DNA of 64,000 nucleotides. It comes from Gymnopus androsaceus JB14 (Eukaryota > Basidiomycota > Agaricomycetes > Agaricales > Omphalotaceae). Positions 59,188 through 64,000 of the stretch are shown here, one piece after another. The notes under the pieces were generated by a model. That model had not been told where the DNA came from. It saw nothing but the letters and a program-made list of their open reading frames with translations, and did not search any database. Made by a program: the position numbers and the translations under genes. Where the stretch lies: assembly GCA_009733575.1 (NCBI GenBank), contig ML769720.1:1-64000 (forward strand). Reading direction: 5' to 3'. Position 1 is the first letter of the stretch. The number at the start of each line of letters is the position of its first letter.

Positions 59188-61994
59188 GAATTCCTGTGTT
59201 ATCTTTTATACCAGACTGCTACCGCAAGGCGAGGATGAGGCAACAGATTCCAAACATTTCTTGCCACCGCTTTGAAGCCGACTGGAACACGCGACTGCAG
59301 GACGCTTCATTGGATGGCTCGCGTTAATGAGCGTAAGTCAATACAAGTTGAATGAACGTCAGCGGAAGTTCCCAAAGATGGAAAGTCGCACAGCATGAAA
59401 AGCTGTTTATCGCACCGCATGATCCTGAAACCAAAACGAGCATCTCTACACCTAGATAAATGTCTTGCTGATAATAGCCAAGTAACCGCCAGGAGGAGCT
59501 TGAAATCCGAGAGAAGCTGTATAAAATGCCTAGACGTGGGCGCCTGCTCAATCAGAATCTGCAGATTCTAGGCTTCTGGCAGAGCGTGATAAGGGAGGGA
59601 GACAAGAGCGTGGGCCTAGAATTACAAAATATTCAATTGCGTCCTTTTCGAGCAAGCGACGAACGAATCCATTTCAAGATAGGTGCTCCTAGCCAGAGCC
59701 GACTCTTTGAGGTTTGCTCGACAAGTTCCGAGCTGATTCGTTGAGAGAGATACTAGACCTAGTAGCGAAAGGCCAGACGATAAAAGGAAGGATATCGATG
59801 ATAACACCATGTCATTGGCGGAGGAGATCTGGCACTGGCAGAGATAAGACGTGGTTGAGGACGTCTCCGTGAAAGGAAGAAAAGAGGGCACCAGAAGCAA
59901 AAATCATCAATAGGAAGAGTTGAAAGGATTTTCATATATACTTTGACAACGCTCAGTGGAGTCTGAGGTATACGATACCGGTTAGCAAACTTCCAGGATA
60001 ATTTTATCCTATCCTATGTTATCCTTCCACCGCCGTGGCTGGGATTCATATTGTGGTAAATTGACCTGACGTTTGGGGCGCATTTTGGATTGGGCACGAG
60101 GCCCACAAGTCCGATTTCATGAAAAAGTCCCGTGGCTTTTGCTTTCGACATGTTGCTGCCGCAAGGCGAGGGCGAGGGAACGGGTTGAGGGAATAGACTC
60201 TAGACATGCGGCGACTGCACGCCAGTTGTGTGACAGGTGCGTTCCTTCGTTTACCCCGATTACCTTCCTATCCGAACGCAATCTAAGCGACCCAAAACTA
60301 GGATTTTCTAGGATTTCCAAATGGAATTAGAGCGAGAACATGAACAAGGGAACTTAGGGAAGGTATTAGAATGAGATGAACGAGGGAAAGAGGAGAAAAT
60401 ATGAATGGAAGAAGGGCTTACCGAGGTACGCCAACGTAAGATGTCGTGAGCCCACGACATAATCTGGTTCAGAATATTACCTGAATACCTCCCACCCCTT
60501 TCAAACGACGAATACCCTCCAATTTATCATCGAAGCGTAATTTAGTCGGCACGGGAGGTTATCGACAACGAGCGCTGTGGCCATTCCAGCGGACTAGACA
60601 GAGGCGATAAACGGAGGCGATATAGGCGCCTTGGGGGAAATCTGGGGAAATGATCAAAACAAACGGGACTCTCTCGAAAATTGATAAGATTGACGGAGAT
60701 GAAACCTCTCTTGGTCTAATGCATCATCAAAGCCCCTCTTCTGACTAGGACCTCATCGTCAATGAATGAAACCGTCAACGGCAAGATCATTGGCACTGTC
60801 AACATCGTTTCTTGTCTTCAGAGGCTGAGGGAGGGCACACGGAATCCCTCGAGTGACGATTCGAGCCGTGCGCGCCAAAGCTAATCAACGTCCTCTAGCT
60901 ATTATCTTCCCTAGGAAACAAGATAGAAGTATCAAAACAAAATCGAGGTAGCCTCTTGATACCCCTCCCACGCAAATGAACGAAGCGTTAGTGTGTAAAG
61001 TAAGTGCGAATGAAGTGCCACCAGGGCTGTCGTATTAAATGCTTTTATAGGAGCTAAGGTAAGTCACTGCTGCCAAACGGCAGTGGCACGCTAGGAATGC
61101 ATTTTCAGTAATCCCAGCCTGCTTTCTGTTCAGAAGCGAAGCCCTTGGCCACCGCAATCAGACTCAATAGTGATATTTTACTGTTTAGCTTGGAGAATGT
61201 TTCTTATATCTTTCTGTTGAGAGAAAAACAAGGAGTAAAGAAAGAGAAGGCACTGCGCAGTGGAAGCACCACGCAGTGAGCTCGCTGTAACGAAAAGGAG
61301 GGTTTGGGGTCTCTTTTACCTTTCCCCAGTCCAGACTTTTTCCCGAGGTCACAGTTTTGGTGCTGGTTTACTATTCGGAGGTGTTGTTGGTTTTACGGGT
61401 AATTTGTTTTTAGGTCTCGTTTCTTAAGGTTGTTTGGAGAGTCTCTTTCTCCGTAGTTCCCCCCCTCGGAGCCTTAGCATGACAGTGCTTGTCACCAGTC
61501 TCGTTGTGGCGAATCGATGAAAGCTCCGGAGATTGATTCAACAGATGTTAGTAGTGCATAGGCACTAAATACGTCCAGCGATTCTGCTTTTTTCTGGAAA
61601 GGTACTTCTCCCGTGATTTCTTACCGTTATATGCTCAGATCGGATATGATTTGGAGTCGAAGGTACAATGTCTTCTTGACACAGTGTCTGCCGCCTGGCT
61701 GCTCCTCTAACCCCACACCTCGTTTTTTGGATCTAAACTCCGCACGGGTCGAGGTAGGCTTCTTCGGCGATCCTTAGATGAAGAGGTGCTTTCAGTACTC
61801 GCATCAACAATTCATGCAGGAACGAAATTAAATACAGAGGTTCAAGTGCCAAGCTGGAAGAAAACCGAGTACTATTTACACAAGGAATCGTACTGGAAGT
61901 TTCTAAGTTCATGTAGTAAGCAAAGATATCGTAGGAGCAAAAACGAGTGGTCCGACGAGCATGAAGACCATGAATCAGTACTGTGGTGTAAAAC
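59188..61994. other. Intergenic, no supported gene
   Basis: Scattered short ORFs on both strands, without introns or motifs that convince. No repeats or RNA genes identified. Confidence 0.4.
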
Positions 61995-62470
61995 CTAAGC
62001 AACGCGAGGGTGGGTGTGATGTGGGATCGGAGGCGTGTGTGGAGAGAGTATACTGCCGCGGAGTAGTACTTGTTGACTGTCCTGAGAACATCCATACATG
62101 TTAAGAAATTCTTGGATGAATTAAAAATCCAGCTCACTTCTACTAGGTTGCTTCTAGGTGTAATGTCGGATTGAGACTGCGACGGCCAACCTGAGTGATA
62201 GTCAGAGGGAATTATAAGTCAATTAGAAAGGCCTGAAAACACACTGGCATGTCTGGTGCTACCATATTGTACAGTCATGGTACCAGCATCATGAAAATGA
62301 CCACCGTTAATGTTAAAACCAAAAGCACCGACAAAAAATCCTCCGGTGACAGTACCAAACGTAGGACTGTAGTCAGGATGGTGATGTTTGCGCGTTCGAC
62401 CCTTATAATTAGGCCTACGAGATCCCCGATTGTACGGATGGGTGTCTCGGGAGATCTGAGGGTTGGACAT
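61995..62470 (-). CDS. Small GG-F-motif protein (paralogue D)
   Basis: Start MSNPQISRDTHPYNRGSRRP at 62470, a basic N-terminus (GRTRKHHHPDYSPTFG), then TVTGGFFVGAFGFNINGGHF and HDAGTMTVQYGSTRHA. A phase-1 GTGTGT..CACTCAG intron is likely, giving WPSQSQSDITPRSNLVE. A further GTGAGC intron leads to a short tail ending in TAG at 61995-61997. If unspliced the ORF would end at 62219. No membrane helix. Same motif and first-intron phase as paralogues B and C. Confidence 0.5.
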
Positions 62471-63689
62471 CGGATGATGGGGGAAAGATGGTGGGAGGGA
62501 TATGGGAGGTGCAAAGGAGGGATAGTACGTTAACGAAGCGTTTTATATGATGTCTATCTATCTATCTTCTTGGCGTCTATCAACGTATATCAACACACAC
62601 AGACGCCTCGTTTGCGGTTTTTTTACATCTTTGAAGTATAGCTTTTTGTATGGGCCAAGCGCGGTAAGTAATATTTAAAAAATGCACATATTGCAATCTT
62701 GCTAAGTAATGTTGCCAATCCCCATCGTTATGAAGGCTTCAGTGCCTTTTTTCACCTTCAAATCACTTTCAACGTAATTTAAATATTGTGGGTTCGATTT
62801 TGCTACAGTTTGAGAAGCAGCTCTTGAGATTTGGGTTTGGGTTCGGAAAGCCTTTAGAAGGTTGAATCTAACCAGACCTCCGGACCTCAAGTGATTTAGT
62901 AGTGCAAATTTATATGGACCAATTTGGTGGTCAAAGCGTACATTATCCAACGCTACATTAAAGCCAAGCCAAGACTGTTTAATGGCAAGTCATGCCTTTC
63001 GAGAGGAATATAGTTCGTGGGAATGTGAGAGTAGGCATCGAGGAAATGAATCTCAAGTGTACTTTTTATCTTCTGGCACCGCGAAACATGTTGAGCATGA
63101 ATGGTGAGTAAATAAATCCTTGTAAATTCATTTGAATGCGACTCAAGCACATCTTAGCTCTAAGTAGGTTCAAAAAGGTGTCAAAAAGTTCCAGGCTCAG
63201 GTTCAAGATTCGGAAAAGTTTGCCCAAACCTGCCGCGGCAACATTGAAATTGCTGTAAAGTGTGTAAAATGCAACAGGCGCTTGCTTGACAGCTATTTTT
63301 GGCTATTGCAATGGTGTGAACTCGCACCTGTGTGAACATTCTTGGAACATTCTATCTATCCATTGGATATTCAGAATCCAAAAGAGGCTGTATGTGTCTC
63401 AGTGATGGACTAAGTAATTTTTGTTGTCTCAAATGCTCACTGTCAGGTCCAATTGAGCGCTACATCACAGCTTGATCACAGCAAGCGATAATGATAGTAC
63501 GACCATTTTTTTGGATTCTTATAGTGCAAGATACCAGTAAAGTCCAACTAAGATACCGCAGACATAGTAACCATAGACCATACCGAACTGACAAGTTGAT
63601 CACGGTATTCATAAGAACCGTCCTGGACTCCCTTACTTAGTTGACATGATTATGATTAGATGACCGCTAGAAGAGAATTTTGCATTCGG
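62471..63689. other. Intergenic, no supported gene
   Basis: Minus-strand ORFs at 62702-62950 and 62953-63150 are unrecognised. Nothing else supported. Confidence 0.4.
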
Positions 63690-64000
63690 CCCAGCAAGCG
63701 CCCATGGAGCGCTCAAGTGTCTCAACAGGCGCTCTTCTCGTCAACCTCCATCACCGTCTTCCGTACGACGTTTCAATAGACGCGGGAGTTATCTTCCAGC
63801 TTGAAATGCTTTATATGCCGACTTGCTGACCCATGGTCCGGCTCTCCGAGCATCTGACTTCGACAACTATACCGTGCGATGTTTCCCGAATGATGCCACT
63901 AGAACGTCGGAATGAATCTCTGGATACTATTCTTCGTGCCCGACTTGTGTATCAATCTAGAAAGCTTAGTACACTAGAGACTCGAGAGTGACATACTACT
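63690..64000 (+). pseudogene. Partial second copy of the 50.8-kb hypothetical gene (cut by window end)
   Basis: Matches 50620-50910, including 5' flank (CCTCCATCACC, TCCAGCTTGAAATGC) and start MMPLERRNESLDTILRARLV (ATG at 63890). A 7-nt CTCGAGA duplication shifts the frame to an early TGA after LSTLETRE. The rest lies outside the window. Confidence 0.7.

Overview
This window looks like nuclear DNA from an Agaricomycete-type basidiomycete. The genes are split by short GT-AG introns (about 45-65 nt). The protein families and transposons are typical of mushrooms: a questin-oxidase-like protein, a fungal NLR with kinesin-light-chain-type TPRs, a DHA1 MFS transporter, a class A flavoprotein monooxygenase, and Copia and hAT elements. 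All calls come from reading the sequence; no database search was run.

Layout. 0.5-2.3 kb: questin-oxidase-like gene (minus). 3-10 kb: gene-poor transposon ground with at least six inverted-repeat elements (three with TA target duplications, one Tourist-like with TAA, two long hairpins sharing CATCAG termini) and a minisatellite. 10.1-13.3 kb: a decayed NLR (minus). 14.9-15.6 kb: histone H2A (minus, six exons). 17.2-17.8 kb: small secreted protein (minus). 20.1-23.3 kb: single-pass membrane protein with a long proline/serine-rich tail (plus). 23.8-25.9 kb: FAD monooxygenase (plus).

27.8-37.4 kb is a nested transposon stack. A degenerate hAT transposase was split by a 7-kb Copia retrotransposon (201-bp LTRs, AGCCG target duplication). 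The Copia element was in turn hit by an 818-bp hAT-type MITE (8-bp duplication) in its integrase and by an element rich in CCCTAA telomere-like repeats in its gag. The hAT remnant also carries a third CATCAG hairpin.

38.0-52.2 kb is a locally duplicated neighbourhood: an MFS transporter, an RRM-zinc knuckle-RS (9G8/RSZ-like) splicing-factor gene, a second RRM gene with its RRM-knuckle module doubled, a small unknown gene, and an MFS pseudogene. The second RRM gene is split by a 6.4-kb DNA transposon with an 8-bp target duplication, carrying a transposase with P-element-like motifs and a Ulp1-type protease.

52.6-62.5 kb holds four dispersed paralogues of a small protein with a doubled glycine-glycine-x-phenylalanine (GG-F) motif. 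Two of them end in a C-terminal membrane anchor. Their motif resembles the N-terminus of the NLR at 13.3 kb. The right edge repeats the start of the unknown gene at 50.8 kb. Several otherwise conserved genes carry single-base frameshifts, so either recent decay or residual assembly indels should be kept in mind.
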